From contig JAHFBK010000009.1 in the NCBI GenBank assembly GCA_023250035.1, positions 1 to 34,449 of the forward strand: a stretch of 34,449 nt of DNA, written 5' to 3'. The notes under the pieces are model-generated. The model had not been told where the DNA came from, ran no database searches, and worked only from the letters and a program-made list of their open reading frames with translations. Of this stretch, positions 19,583-29,905 are shown in pieces. This stretch comes from Candidatus Dadabacteria bacterium (GTDB taxonomy: Bacteria > Desulfobacterota_D > UBA1144 > Nemesobacterales > CSP1-2). The position numbers and the translations under genes are program-made. Each line of letters starts with the position of its first letter. Position 1 is the stretch's first letter.

Positions 19583-20872
19583 ATGAAAGTCAACGTTGAA
19601 TCACTCAGCAATACAGAGAGAAAGGTTGAGGTGTTTATTCCTAAAGAGGAGGTAATAGGAAAGTTAGATGAAGTGTTTAAAGAGCTAGAGAGGGAAGCAA
19701 AAATTAAGGGGTTTCGCCCGGGTAAGGCTCCAAGAAGGGTAATAGAAGCCACATACGGGAGCTATATATTTGAGGAGGTATCATCAAGGCTTGTATCTCA
19801 GTCATTTGAAAAGGCACTCGAAGAAGTTTCTATAATCCCTATATCTAGGCCTAGAATAACAAAAGACAAGATTGAGCGGGATAAAGAATTTCACTATACG
19901 GCAGTGTTTGAAGTAATACCTGATTTTGAGGTGAAGGAATATATAGGGATTGAGCTAAAGAAGGAGAAACGCGAGGTGAAAGAAGAGGATGTAGAGCGGG
20001 TTCTAAATCAAATTAGGGAACAGGGGGCTCAAGCTAAACCTATTGGAGAGGATAGAGAGGTTAAAACAGGAGATTACTTGATAATTGATTATGCTGGGGT
20101 TGTTGATGGAAAACCTATTAAAGACCTGAAGGCAAAGGATGCTCAAGTTATAGTGGGGTATAAAAGATTAATGGCTGAGTTTGAAGATAATCTCATAGGG
20201 ATGAAAAAGGGTGAAGAAAAGGAATTTGAAATTACATACCCAGAGGATTTCCAAATGAAGGATGTCGCTGGAAAGACTGCAAATTTTACAGTAATGGTTA
20301 AGGAGATTCTTGAGAAGATACTTCCTGAACTCGATGATGATTTCTCAAAGGATTTAGGCGAGGAGAATCTAGAGGGGTTAAAGAAGAAGATTCGGGAGGA
20401 TTTAGAAAAAAGATTTGATAAGGAATCGGAGGATAAGCTCAAAGGAGAGCTTATTAAGGTTCTTCTTGAAAGAAACCCTCTTGATGTTCCACCAAGCTTG
20501 ATTGAGAATGAAGCACTTCGTCTTAAGCGTGAGTTCGCACTAAACCTTGAAAGACACGGTGTTAAGCTCCCTGTATTAGATGAGGCGGAAGGAAATTTTA
20601 GAAATAGAGCTGAGCAGAATGTAAAGGCTTCGATAATATTAGGTGCAATCGCTAGGAAAGAAGGAGTTCAGGTAGACGAGGATGAGGTAGACAATAAACT
20701 CATAGAGATCTCAAAATCTTCAGCAGTTCAATTTCAAAAGGTTAGAGAGATATATGAAAAGAATAATTTGATCGATAGCTTAAAAGCGAGTTTAGTTGAA
20801 GATAAGGTTCTTAACTTTTTAATCGAAAAATCCGATGTGAAAGAGGAAACACAAATTGACAAAGCGGGCTAA
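19583..20872 (+). CDS. tig: trigger factor
   Basis: KVNVESLSNTERKVEVFIP, KGFRPGKAPRRVIEATYG, followed by clpP-clpX-lon. Confidence 0.96.
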   Translation: MKVNVESLSNTERKVEVFIPKEEVIGKLDEVFKELEREAKIKGFRPGKAPRRVIEATYGSYIFEEVSSRLVSQSFEKALEEVSIIPISRPRITKDKIERDKEFHYTAVFEVIPDFEVKEYIGIELKKEKREVKEEDVERVLNQIREQGAQAKPIGEDREVKTGDYLIIDYAGVVDGKPIKDLKAKDAQVIVGYKRLMAEFEDNLIGMKKGEEKEFEITYPEDFQMKDVAGKTANFTVMVKEILEKILPELDDDFSKDLGEENLEGLKKKIREDLEKRFDKESEDKLKGELIKVLLERNPLDVPPSLIENEALRLKREFALNLERHGVKLPVLDEAEGNFRNRAEQNVKASIILGAIARKEGVQVDEDEVDNKLIEISKSSAVQFQKVREIYEKNNLIDSLKASLVEDKVLNFLIEKSDVKEETQIDKAG

Positions 20873-20895
20873 AATCAGTATACTAAAAACTTGAA

Positions 20896-21495
20896 ATGTC
20901 CTCTTTTGTGCCTATTGTAATAGAGCAGACTAACAGGGGAGAAAGGGCTTATGATATATTCTCCCGTCTTTTAAAAGACAGGATAGTCTTTGTAGGATCA
21001 CCGATTACAGATGGGGTTGCGGATACGGTAATTGCTCAATTGCTTTTTCTTGAATCTGAAAGTCCTGAAAAGGATATTTATGTTTACGTGAATTCTCCAG
21101 GTGGCCACGTCACTGCTGGGCTTGCTATTTATGATACTATGCAATACATAAAGCCAGAAGTAGCGACAATCTGTATCGGTCAGGCTGCCAGTATGGCGGC
21201 TGTACTCCTTGCCGCTGGTATTAAGGGAAAAAGGTATGCACTCCCTCATGCCCGTATACTTCTCCATCAGGTCTTAGGTGGTGTTGAGGGACAGGCTACA
21301 GACATTGAGATTCACGCAAAAGAGATCCTTAGGGTTCGAGAGGACATAAATCGAATACTTGCAAAGCATATAGGACAACCTATTGAAAGAATAGCAAGGG
21401 ACACAGAAAGGGATTTTTTCCTTACTGCTAAGGATGCTTTAGAGTACGGCATAGTTGATGCTATAATTACGAAAAGGGAGGAAGCGACAAAGTGA
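20896..21495 (+). CDS. clpP: ATP-dependent Clp protease proteolytic subunit
   Basis: [29 protein letters not shown], active Ser [14 protein letters not shown], His [10 protein letters not shown]. Confidence 0.99.
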   Translation: MSSFVPIVIEQTNRGERAYDIFSRLLKDRIVFVGSPITDGVADTVIAQLLFLESESPEKDIYVYVNSPGGHVTAGLAIYDTMQYIKPEVATICIGQAASMAAVLLAAGIKGKRYALPHARILLHQVLGGVEGQATDIEIHAKEILRVREDINRILAKHIGQPIERIARDTERDFFLTAKDALEYGIVDAIITKREEATK

Positions 21496-22769
21496 CTACC
21501 AGACGAGAAGGAAGAGACGGAAACCTTTATTGCTCATTCTGTGGAAAAAGTCAGAAAGAGGTTAGGAAGCTGATTGCCGGGCCTACTGTTTATATCTGCA
21601 ATGAGTGTATTGAGTTATGTAATGAAATAATAGCAGAGGAAGAGGTAAAAGAGGGCCATCTAAGAAGACGATATTCGACTCTACCAACCCCTTACCAGAT
21701 TAAGGCTTTCTTAGACGAGTACGTAATCAGCCAGGAAAGAGCAAAGAAGATATTGGCTGTAGCTGTTTATAACCATTACAAGAGGATCGAGCTTAACGCC
21801 TACAGTGGTAAAAGAAGCAGCGATGTTGATGTTCAAAAGAGCAATATTCTTCTTATAGGTCCCACTGGTTGTGGAAAAACCCTTTTGGCACAGACGCTTG
21901 CGAAATTCCTTGATGTTCCATTCACTATAGTTGATGCCACATGCTACACAGAGGCAGGCTACGTAGGTGAGGATGTTGAAAATATGATTGTGAGCCTTTT
22001 GCAGGCTGCAGATTATGATCTTGAAAGGGCGTCAAAAGGGATTATATATATAGATGAAATAGATAAGCTCGCCCGAAAATCTGGGGATAGTCCTTCGATT
22101 ACGAGGGATGTTTCGGGAGAGGGCGTTCAGCAGGCTCTTTTAAAGATTATAGAGGGTACAAAGGCGAATGTTCCACCTAAGGGAGGAAGAAAGCATCCAC
22201 AACAGGAGTTCATTCAAGTCGATACGACAAACATCCTGTTTATCTGCGGTGGAGCATTTTGTGGGCTTGAGGATATAATTGGGCGAAGGATTGGTGAAAA
22301 GTCAATCGGGTTTGAGGCGACACTTGGAAGAAGAGAAGAAAAGGGTCTTGGTGAGATTTTGAAAGAGGTTCAGCCTGAGGATTTTATAAAGTATGGTATG
22401 ATACCGGAGTTTGTAGGAAGGGTCCCAGTTGTTGCGACCTTGGATGAGCTTGATGAAAAAACCTTTGTTGAGATTCTAACAAAACCAAAGAATGCAGTTG
22501 TGAAACAGTTCCAAAAGCTTATGGAGCTTGAAGGTGTTGAGCTTGAGTTCACAGAAGGGGCGTTAAAGACTATCGCTCATGATGCAATTAGAAGAAAGAC
22601 CGGGGCTCGCGGGCTAAGGTCTATAATTGAAACTATCATGCTTGATATTTCTTACGAGGTCCCATCACTAAAAGGGCTTAGGCGTTGTGTAATAACGGAG
22701 GAGTTGGTAAGTGGTACAGGCGTTCCACTTTTCTCCTATGAGGAGGAAAGGCGTTTAGGTTCTGGATAA
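21492..22769 (+). CDS. clpX: ATP-dependent Clp protease ATP-binding subunit ClpX
   Basis: Zinc-binding [11 protein letters not shown]...CNECIELC; Walker [15 protein letters not shown] start overlaps the clpP stop. Confidence 0.99.
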   Translation: MTTRREGRDGNLYCSFCGKSQKEVRKLIAGPTVYICNECIELCNEIIAEEEVKEGHLRRRYSTLPTPYQIKAFLDEYVISQERAKKILAVAVYNHYKRIELNAYSGKRSSDVDVQKSNILLIGPTGCGKTLLAQTLAKFLDVPFTIVDATCYTEAGYVGEDVENMIVSLLQAADYDLERASKGIIYIDEIDKLARKSGDSPSITRDVSGEGVQQALLKIIEGTKANVPPKGGRKHPQQEFIQVDTTNILFICGGAFCGLEDIIGRRIGEKSIGFEATLGRREEKGLGEILKEVQPEDFIKYGMIPEFVGRVPVVATLDELDEKTFVEILTKPKNAVVKQFQKLMELEGVELEFTEGALKTIAHDAIRRKTGARGLRSIIETIMLDISYEVPSLKGLRRCVITEELVSGTGVPLFSYEEERRLGSG

Positions 22770-22792
22770 ATTGAGTAGTTAAGGAGACTAAG

Positions 22793-25231
22793 ATGCCAAT
22801 GTTTTTTAAGTTTGATGGAGAAAGAAAACAAGAATTAGCAATGATTCCTCTTCTTCCGCTTCGGGATGTGGTGATCTTCCCGCATATGGTAGCCCCACTC
22901 TTCGTGGGACGCGAGAAGTCAATTCGCGCGCTTGAAGAGGCGATGAGAAAGGATAAAGAGATTCTTCTTGCCGCTCAAAAGGATGCCAAGACCAATGATC
23001 CAAGTGAAGAGGATATCTATAAAATTGGAACGATAGGCACAATAATACAGATGCTCCGTCTTCCTGACGGAACTGTTAAGGTACTGGTAGAGGGAAAAAG
23101 AAGGGCGCAAATTCTTCGCTATGTCCCTAATCCAAGCTTTTTTATGGTCGAGGCCGAGAGGATTTCAGAAGCGGATGATGCAGGAGTCGAAACCGAAGCC
23201 TTAATGCGTACCCTTGTTACAGCGTTTGAGAATTATGTAAAGCTCAATAGAAAGATTCCATCTGAGGTTTTAGTAACTATTTCCTCTATTGATGAACCGA
23301 GCCGTTTAGCTGATACAATTTCATCCCATCTTGGGCTTAAACATCAAGATAAGCAAGAGATACTCGAGTGTACTAGCCCTGCAGAGAGGCTTGAAAAGCT
23401 ATATGAGAAATTACAGGGTGAGGTTGAGATCCTTCAGATTGAGAAAAGGATTAGAACAAGGGTAAAGAAGCAGATGGAAAAGTCGCAGAAGGAATACTAT
23501 CTCACTGAACAGATGAGGGCTATACAAAAGGAGTTGGGTGAGAAGGATGACCTTAAATCAGAGATGCAGGAGTTTGAAGAAAAGTTAAAGCAGAAGAGTC
23601 TTTCTGAAGAGGTTGAGCAAAAGGTTAAACGTGAGCTTAAAAAGCTTAAGATGATGTCTCCTATGTCAGCTGAAGCTACGGTAGTTAGAAACTACATTGA
23701 CTGGCTTCTCTCAATTCCCTGGACGAATGAAAAGACCGAAGACCGACTTGATCTTGATGAAGCGACTAAGATACTAGCGGAAGACCATTATGGGCTTGAG
23801 AAGCCTAAAGAGAGGATAGTTGAATATCTTGCTGTTTGCGCCCTTACAAAGAAACTTAAGGGACCGATCCTATGCTTTGTTGGGCCTCCAGGGGTTGGTA
23901 AAACCTCGCTTGCTAAGTCCATTGCGCGCGCTATGGGAAGAAAGTTTGTAAGGGTATCCCTTGGTGGTGTAAGGGACGAGGCTGAAATCCGGGGTCATCG
24001 CCGCACATATATCGGTGCCCTTCCTGGAAAGATTATTCAGGGGATGAGGAAGGCAGGTACTGTTAATCCAGTTTTCTTGCTCGATGAGATAGATAAACTC
24101 GGAATCGATTTTAGAGGGGATCCGGCGGCGGCCCTCCTTGAGGCATTAGACCCTGAGCAGAATCATATGTTTAATGATCACTACATTGACGCCGACTATG
24201 ATCTTTCAGGTGTGCTTTTTATAACCACTGCAAATGTGCTTCATACTATCCCTTGGGCGCTTCAGGACAGAATGGAGATCATACGACTCCCAGGCTACAC
24301 CGAGGATGAAAAGCTTGAGATTGCAAAGCGATTCCTGGTTCCCAAACAGCTTGAGGCTCATGGACTAAAACCAGAGAACTTTAAAATTAACGATAACGGG
24401 ATATTAAGTGTGATAAGGCAGTACACACGTGAATCGGGCGTGAGAACCCTTGAACGTGAGCTAGCAACGATTTGTAGAAAGGTGGCTAAAGAGGTTGTTA
24501 AGCATGGAACTGACCATGCGATGAAGATTAATTCAAGTGCAATCAATAAGTTTCTCGGAATTCCAAAGTTCAGGTTTGGAGAGATCGAGGAGAAGGATCA
24601 AATTGGGATTGCAACAGGGCTTGCCTGGACTGAGGTTGGTGGCGAGCTACTCACGATTGAGGTTGCTATAGTTCCTGGCAAAGGGACCTTTACAATTACA
24701 GGTAAACTCGGAGAGGTAATGCAGGAATCCGCCCAGGCTGCAATGAGTTATGTGAGATCCAGAGCAGAAAAACTTGGGCTAGAACGTTACTTTTATCAGA
24801 AGGTAGACATACATATACATGTCCCAGAGGGTGCTACTCCAAAAGACGGACCTTCGGCTGGTATTGCAATGGCAACAGCTATTGTGTCGGCTCTTATAAA
24901 GAAACCAGTTCAGCATGATTTGGCAATGACTGGAGAAATTACCCTCCGCGGAAGGGTGCTTCCTATTGGTGGACTCAAGGAAAAGATCCTTGCGGCTCAT
25001 CGTGGAAGGGTGAAGAAGGTTGTTATGCCTCTTGAGAACGAAAAGGATCTAAAGGATATATCTGATAAGATTTTAAAGGATGTTGAGCTTAAATTGGTTG
25101 AGCACATGGATGAGGTCATTAGGGAAGCTATCCTGTCTGAGGAATCCATACTGGCTGATATTGTGACTCCACCGCTTGGCTCTCTTCCCATTGACGAGGG
25201 TATCGTTCAAACCAATATTAATCTTTCTTGA
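22793..25231 (+). CDS. lon: ATP-dependent protease La (Lon)
   Basis: [43 protein letters not shown], catalytic [14 protein letters not shown]. Confidence 0.99.
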   Translation: MPMFFKFDGERKQELAMIPLLPLRDVVIFPHMVAPLFVGREKSIRALEEAMRKDKEILLAAQKDAKTNDPSEEDIYKIGTIGTIIQMLRLPDGTVKVLVEGKRRAQILRYVPNPSFFMVEAERISEADDAGVETEALMRTLVTAFENYVKLNRKIPSEVLVTISSIDEPSRLADTISSHLGLKHQDKQEILECTSPAERLEKLYEKLQGEVEILQIEKRIRTRVKKQMEKSQKEYYLTEQMRAIQKELGEKDDLKSEMQEFEEKLKQKSLSEEVEQKVKRELKKLKMMSPMSAEATVVRNYIDWLLSIPWTNEKTEDRLDLDEATKILAEDHYGLEKPKERIVEYLAVCALTKKLKGPILCFVGPPGVGKTSLAKSIARAMGRKFVRVSLGGVRDEAEIRGHRRTYIGALPGKIIQGMRKAGTVNPVFLLDEIDKLGIDFRGDPAAALLEALDPEQNHMFNDHYIDADYDLSGVLFITTANVLHTIPWALQDRMEIIRLPGYTEDEKLEIAKRFLVPKQLEAHGLKPENFKINDNGILSVIRQYTRESGVRTLERELATICRKVAKEVVKHGTDHAMKINSSAINKFLGIPKFRFGEIEEKDQIGIATGLAWTEVGGELLTIEVAIVPGKGTFTITGKLGEVMQESAQAAMSYVRSRAEKLGLERYFYQKVDIHIHVPEGATPKDGPSAGIAMATAIVSALIKKPVQHDLAMTGEITLRGRVLPIGGLKEKILAAHRGRVKKVVMPLENEKDLKDISDKILKDVELKLVEHMDEVIREAILSEESILADIVTPPLGSLPIDEGIVQTNINLS

Positions 25232-25246
25232 CAAGCCCTGAAAATT

Positions 25247-25353
25247 GATGCAGGATACACGATGCAGGATGCAAGATACACGATAGAGGATTCATGCATC
25301 TTGCATCGTTTTATTCGTTTAAATTCGTTTCAATTAGTGACTAAATAGTTGCG
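25247..25353. repeat. family A intergenic repeat copy downstream of lon
   Basis: gatgcaggatacacgatgcaggatgcaagatacacgatagaggattcatgcatcttgcatcgttttattcgtttaaattcgtttcaattagtgactaaatagttgcg. Confidence 0.65.
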
Positions 25354-25373
25354 TAGAAAGGACTTAAAAGCAA

Positions 25374-25448
25374 GGGCGGTTAGCTCAGTGGGAGAGCGCT
25401 TGCCTTACAAGCAAGAGGTCACTGGTTCGAAACCGGTACCGCCCACCA
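25374..25448 (+). tRNA. tRNA-Val (anticodon TAC), CCA encoded
   Basis: Acceptor GGGCGGT/ACCGCCC; anticodon stem CTTGC-CTTACAA-GCAAG; CCA at 25446-25448. Confidence 0.96.
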
Positions 25449-25536
25449 TCTTTAGTCAATAGTTGCTAGTCTAGAGTCTAATAGTCAGAAGTCCTTAACT
25501 ATCGACTACCCACTATTGACTATCGACTGATTTCTG

Positions 25537-25611
25537 GGGGCCGTAGTTCAGCTCGGTTAGAACGCTGGCCTGTCAAGCCAGAGGTCGCGGGTTCGAGTCC
25601 CGTCGGCCCCG
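25537..25611 (+). tRNA. tRNA-Asp (anticodon GTC)
   Basis: Acceptor GGGGCCG/CGGCCCC; anticodon stem CTGGC-CTGTCAA-GCCAG; T loop GTTCGAGTC. Confidence 0.95.
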
Positions 25612-25716
25612 TTTTCAAAATCTTTTAATTTCAGTGAGCGAGAAATGCTAGGGTAGAGGTTCTATGAATATGCACTGTCCTTGAAAGAGTCTTTATTTTT
25701 TGATATTTTAAATACC

Positions 25717-25959
25717 ATGAACTTCGCTGATTATATTGCTGTTGATCCTAATATCTGTCACGGTAAACCCTGTTTCAAAGGTGCACGTATTATAGTGTAC
25801 CTAGTTTTAGAGCTTCTCGAGGCTGGAGTTCCAATCGAAGAAATTATTGGTCCAAACTATTACCCCCAACTTACAAGAAAACACATCGAAGCTGCTCTCC
25901 ATTATGCCAGCCAACTTTTAAAGACGAGAGAGTATACCTCTCAGAATGCTTTCCGATGA
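25717..25959 (+). CDS. DUF433 family protein (putative antitoxin)
   Basis: DYIAVDPNICHGKPCFKGARIIVYLVLELLEAGVPIEEIIGPNYYPQLTRKHIEAALHYASQLL is a typical DUF433 pattern. Confidence 0.88.
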   Translation: MNFADYIAVDPNICHGKPCFKGARIIVYLVLELLEAGVPIEEIIGPNYYPQLTRKHIEAALHYASQLLKTREYTSQNAFR

Positions 25960-26304
25960 GAATGTCCCGTGACCGGTCATTACCTCACTATAAGAGTGTG
26001 GTTTTAATCCAGCCCCTGTAAAACTTGGCTCAAACGATGCATAGATTGCCCTTCAGGCTAAACAGGGGAAGTACATCATACTAACTTTCGATTCTGATTT
26101 TTCTAATATTCTTGCATATCCATGGGCGATTTCTTTGGCATTATCCGGATCAAAATTAACCCGCCTTTCATCAGCACCATCGTTGCCGCACTCAAAAATG
26201 TATTCAACCAGTTCAAAACTCCAGAACAATTACGAGGCAAGCTCATTATTGTAGAAGCAATGACATTTCGTGTTTGGGAAGAAGCAGATACGCTGGAGAA
26301 ATAG
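25946..26304 (+). pseudogene. DUF5615/PIN-like toxin remnant paired with the DUF433 gene
   Basis: ATG 25946 overlaps the DUF433 stop: MLSDENVP*PVITSL*ECGFNPAPVKLGSNDA*IALQAKQGKYIILTFDSDFSNILAYP then a frameshift into GDFFGIIRIKINPPFISTIVAALKNVFNQF. Stops TGA 25970, TAA 25991 and a later TAG. Confidence 0.75.
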
Positions 26305-26369
26305 TAAGGTCACTTCAATATTTTGTTATAATACCTCTGCCTCTTTTTGAATAATCAATGGAACTCATC

Positions 26370-26627
26370 TTAGAGCGTGACTGTCACGAGGGGTTCATCA
26401 GAAACCTTTACAGCCTCAGCAGGAATCGATTGTTTTTCTTCTATGAGTTCCTCGATAATCATTTCAAGTACTTCTTGAAGATTCTTGAGGGATTCTGAGG
26501 GTGTTTTTCCCTGTGTAGCAGCACCAAGATGCTCTAACTCTGGGACATACGCAAAGTATCCCACGCTTCCGTCGGGAAATGTATCTTCCTCAACTACCGC
26601 TCTGAATGTATAAGATTTCAAAATCAT
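26370..26627 (-). CDS. HicB-like antitoxin-family protein
   Basis: YTFRAVVEEDTFPDGSVGYFAYVPELEHLGAATQGKTPSESLKNLQEVLEMIIEELIEEKQSIP. Confidence 0.8.
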   Translation of the reverse strand: MILKSYTFRAVVEEDTFPDGSVGYFAYVPELEHLGAATQGKTPSESLKNLQEVLEMIIEELIEEKQSIPAEAVKVSDEPLVTVTL

Positions 26628-26736
26628 ACTCCTTCTTCAAATTGTACCCAAGAAAGATGTACTCATATTTAATATTAACCTAGTTTAAAGCCTACACTCT
26701 CAAAAAACATCTTAGGTTATACGAAAGGACATGTCA

Positions 26737-26792
26737 ACCGTTTGTTATGACACCGTTTGTTATGAATTTGGATAAAATTATGGATAAAATTA
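26737..26792. repeat. two adjacent short tandem duplications
   Basis: accgtttgttatgac/accgtttgttatgaa (26737-26751, 26752-26766) then tggataaaatta x2 (26769-26780, 26781-26792). Confidence 0.85.
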
Positions 26793-26881
26793 ATTTGGTT
26801 TTGTGAGAATAAAGATCAAATTCGACAGATTTAATGAATGAAGAAGTTTTTCTTCTTAATAAAATTACACTTGATTTAAAT

Positions 26882-27367
26882 TCAATTGAGCGAGACCTTT
26901 ATTTTGTCGACCGCTTCTTTGGCGAGTGTGTAATCTGGATAGGCCTCTAGCGCCTTCTGGTATTCCTCGAGAGCCTTCTTCATCATCCCTTTTATATAAT
27001 AGACTCTACCTAGATTATAGTGGGGGTAGTGTCGTGGTTCGTACCGTTTTGCACGAATCGCTTCTTCAAGCCATGGTATCGCTTCGTCTAATTTTCCAAG
27101 CTCGATTAGGTATGCACCTATATCGTTGTACGGATTTCCAAAATCTGGGTCAACCTCTATTGCTTTTTTACATTCAGTTATAGCATCCTGGAGTTTTCCC
27201 TGAAAGCTGTAGGTCCATCCTAGAAATGTGTAGGCTTCAGCCATAGGATAGGTTTCGATCGAGCGTTTATAGTGCTCTATAGCAAGATCTAGCTCACCAT
27301 TCATCTGATATTCATAAGCCTTTTGAAAAAGCTCAATTGCTTGAGATAAAGGATCCTTTTTTGACAT
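26882..27367 (-). CDS. tetratricopeptide repeat protein
   Basis: ELDLAIEHYKRSIETYPMAEAYTFLGWTYSFQGKLQDAITECKKAIEVDPDFGNPYNDIGAYLIELGKLDEAI. Confidence 0.85.
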   Translation of the reverse strand: MSKKDPLSQAIELFQKAYEYQMNGELDLAIEHYKRSIETYPMAEAYTFLGWTYSFQGKLQDAITECKKAIEVDPDFGNPYNDIGAYLIELGKLDEAIPWLEEAIRAKRYEPRHYPHYNLGRVYYIKGMMKKALEEYQKALEAYPDYTLAKEAVDKIKVSLN

Positions 27368-27535
27368 CTTATCTCATATGACCACGAGAATAACAGCAAA
27401 CTTTAGGCGCGGAGTAAAAAGTGATTAACATGGAACTCATCTTGCAACTCTACTCTATTTTATTCAACTCTTTGGCTTTTCATCATTTGTATTTTATCTT
27501 TAAATTCTAGCACTGACCTTTATATCAGTCAAACT

Positions 27536-28363
27536 TTATGTGCCTAGTATTGAAGACAAATCAACCTCGCACTCAGGCTGTTCATAATCAATGAGATCCT
27601 TGATCCTTGGACTTTCACCGCATAGAGGACACTTTGGGTCCCTCTTTACCTTAACCTCCATAACTGACATAGTTAAAGCGTTAAAGATAAGTAGTCTTCC
27701 AATAAGGGTTTGTCCTATTTGAAGAATTTCTTTGAGTGTCTCAACAGCCTGAATTGTCCCTATAATTCCCGCAACGGCACCGAGGATCCCTGCTTCCTGA
27801 CAGCTTGGAATCATCCCTGCAGGAGGAATCTCAGAATAAAGACAACGGTAACAGGGCCCGCCTGCATGAGGCTTAAATACCGATACCTGCCCCTCAAATC
27901 TCAATATGGCACCTGAAACGAGGGTCTTCTTCTCGAAATAGCATGCGTCATTAACAAGATAGCGAGTAGGGAAATTATCAGAGCCGTCAAGCACAATATC
28001 ATAATTCTTAATAATGTTTCTAATGTTGTTTTTCGTTATCATTTCTTCATAAACAATCACATTAACATCGGGATTTAGTCTCTCTAATTTTTCACTGGCT
28101 GAAATAGCCTTTGATCTACCGATGTCATCCGTAAAATGAAGCACCTGTCTTTGAAGATTGGATATATCAACCTGATCGGAGTCAGCAATTCCAATAGTAC
28201 CTACCCCTGCAGCAGCGAGGTAAAGTGCAACTGGTGAACCGAGACCTCCAGCGCCTACACAAAACACCCTCGAGCGAAGTAGTCTCTCTTGTCCAACCCC
28301 ACCAACCTCGGGAAGAAGTATGTTTCTACTGTAGCGATATATCTGTTCATCGGTTAATTCCAC
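27536..28363 (-). CDS. moeB: MoeB/ThiF-family adenylyltransferase (E1-like)
   Basis: YSRNILLPEVGGVGQERLLRSRVFCVGAGGLGSPVALYLAAAGVGTIGIADSDQVDISNLQRQ; Cys motif KCPLCGE. Confidence 0.9.
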   Translation of the reverse strand: MELTDEQIYRYSRNILLPEVGGVGQERLLRSRVFCVGAGGLGSPVALYLAAAGVGTIGIADSDQVDISNLQRQVLHFTDDIGRSKAISASEKLERLNPDVNVIVYEEMITKNNIRNIIKNYDIVLDGSDNFPTRYLVNDACYFEKKTLVSGAILRFEGQVSVFKPHAGGPCYRCLYSEIPPAGMIPSCQEAGILGAVAGIIGTIQAVETLKEILQIGQTLIGRLLIFNALTMSVMEVKVKRDPKCPLCGESPRIKDLIDYEQPECEVDLSSILGT

Positions 28364-28383
28364 TTTTCATCCCTCCTAGTGAA

Positions 28384-28556
28384 TGTTTAGCCACAAAGAC
28401 ACGAAATTAGAATTCAGAAGACTTCGTCGAGCTTAGTCGAGGCGTCAGGAGTCGGAATTAGAAGTTTTTCTTCAGGCTTCTGACTTCTGGCTCCTTCTTT
28501 AAAACTCATATTCCTTCCCTTTGTGCCTTGGTTCCTTAGTGGCTGAATAATTACAA
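28384..28556. repeat. family B intergenic element (inverse orientation to 19425-19564)
   Basis: tttagccacaaagacacgaaatt ... ccctttgtgccttggttccttagtggctgaataattaca. Confidence 0.65.
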
Positions 28557-28964
28557 ACTTAATTCGATTTTTTCTTCTATAAATGTAGAATCAAAATCGT
28601 GAAGAATCCAGGCTCTTCCGTCGCTATATTTGCCGTGATTTATTGAAAGAATAATGTATATCCAATCTGGCCATGCCCTTTCCCTATCAAACGTTGATGG
28701 ACGTGATGGATGGTCGGGATGAGAATGATAGATTCCCAGGATCTCCATACTGTCTAGCCTAGCCCAATCATCGGCTTCTTTAAAAGAATGTGGGTCAAGT
28801 TCGTATCGGTCACGTGCCCTTTCACGATTCAGGTTCCTGCATTCTTTAAATTTAGTTATAAGACCATTGTTCCCAATAAGGACACCGCAGACCTCTTCTG
28901 GGTAACCAGACTCGGCGTGCTTTATAATTTCATCGTAGGTTGATTTAACTACCTTTACCACCAT
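28551..28964 (-). CDS. JAMM/MPN+ metalloprotease (Mec+-like)
   Basis: PEEVCGVLIG and JAMM signature HSHPDHPSRPSTFD. Confidence 0.88.
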   Translation of the reverse strand: MVVKVVKSTYDEIIKHAESGYPEEVCGVLIGNNGLITKFKECRNLNRERARDRYELDPHSFKEADDWARLDSMEILGIYHSHPDHPSRPSTFDRERAWPDWIYIILSINHGKYSDGRAWILHDFDSTFIEEKIELSL

Positions 28965-29905
28965 AGACCTCCGCTTAAATACCTATATCCGCCATCAGGG
29001 AGCATTGTTACTAAAACCCCTTCTTTTAACCTCTTAGCGTATTCAAGGGTTGCATGGACGGCAGCACCACCAGAATGTCCTACAAAGATTCCTTCTTTTT
29101 TCAGAAGCTCTTTCATTACTCTATATGAGTCATCTGTTGATACCTGGATTATCTCATCAGGAAATGCTGAATCATAGATTCCGGGTACGATGGATGTAGC
29201 CATATGTTTTAGGCCTTCGAGACCATGTAGAGATTCAGAGGGTTCGATTGCTATGACCTTAATATTGGGGTTAAATTCTTTAAGCCTCCTGCCGGTTCCC
29301 ATAAGCGTACCGCTTGTACCAATTCCCGCAAGAAAGTGGGTAATCATACCTTGAGTCTGCTGATATATTTCAGGAGCCGTTGTTTCGTAATGGGATTCTG
29401 GGTTTGCTGGGTTGTTGTACTGATCGGGCATAAAGTATCTATCCGGGTTTTCAGCTTTTAGTTTTCTTGCAAGCTTTATTGCGCCGTCTGAACCCTCAAG
29501 GGAATCGGAAAAGATCATCTTTGCTCCAAATGCCTCAAGCGTTCTTTTTCTCTCGATGTTCATGTTTTCTGGGGTAACTAGCTCAACTCTAAAACCGAGG
29601 GCAGCTCCAATCATTGCATATGCAATTGCTGTGTTACCCGACGACGAATCCATGATGATTTTTTCTGGAGTTAGTTTTCCTCTTCGGATTCCATCAAGGA
29701 TCATCCACAGGGCGGGACGGTCTTTTACGGAGCCACCAGGGTTAAACCACTCGGCTTTTGCGTAGATTTCTATCTCTGGACTTAAGTTATCTTTAATTTT
29801 TGTGAGTTTAATAAGAGGGGTATTACCGATTAAATCAACTACAGATTCAACCCTTCTTTTTTTTTCGAGAATGTTTATTTCGCTTCTTGTTAGGGGGGAA
29901 TACAT
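28955..29905 (-). CDS. cysM: cysteine synthase family PLP enzyme, CysM-like
   Basis: VVDLIGNTPLIKL, PLP lysine GGSVKDRPA, SSGNTAIAYAMIGA, GIGTSGTLMGTGRRLKEFNP, C-terminal GGYRYLSGGLWW. Confidence 0.88.
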   Translation of the reverse strand: MYSPLTRSEINILEKKRRVESVVDLIGNTPLIKLTKIKDNLSPEIEIYAKAEWFNPGGSVKDRPALWMILDGIRRGKLTPEKIIMDSSSGNTAIAYAMIGAALGFRVELVTPENMNIERKRTLEAFGAKMIFSDSLEGSDGAIKLARKLKAENPDRYFMPDQYNNPANPESHYETTAPEIYQQTQGMITHFLAGIGTSGTLMGTGRRLKEFNPNIKVIAIEPSESLHGLEGLKHMATSIVPGIYDSAFPDEIIQVSTDDSYRVMKELLKKEGIFVGHSGGAAVHATLEYAKRLKEGVLVTMLPDGGYRYLSGGLWW

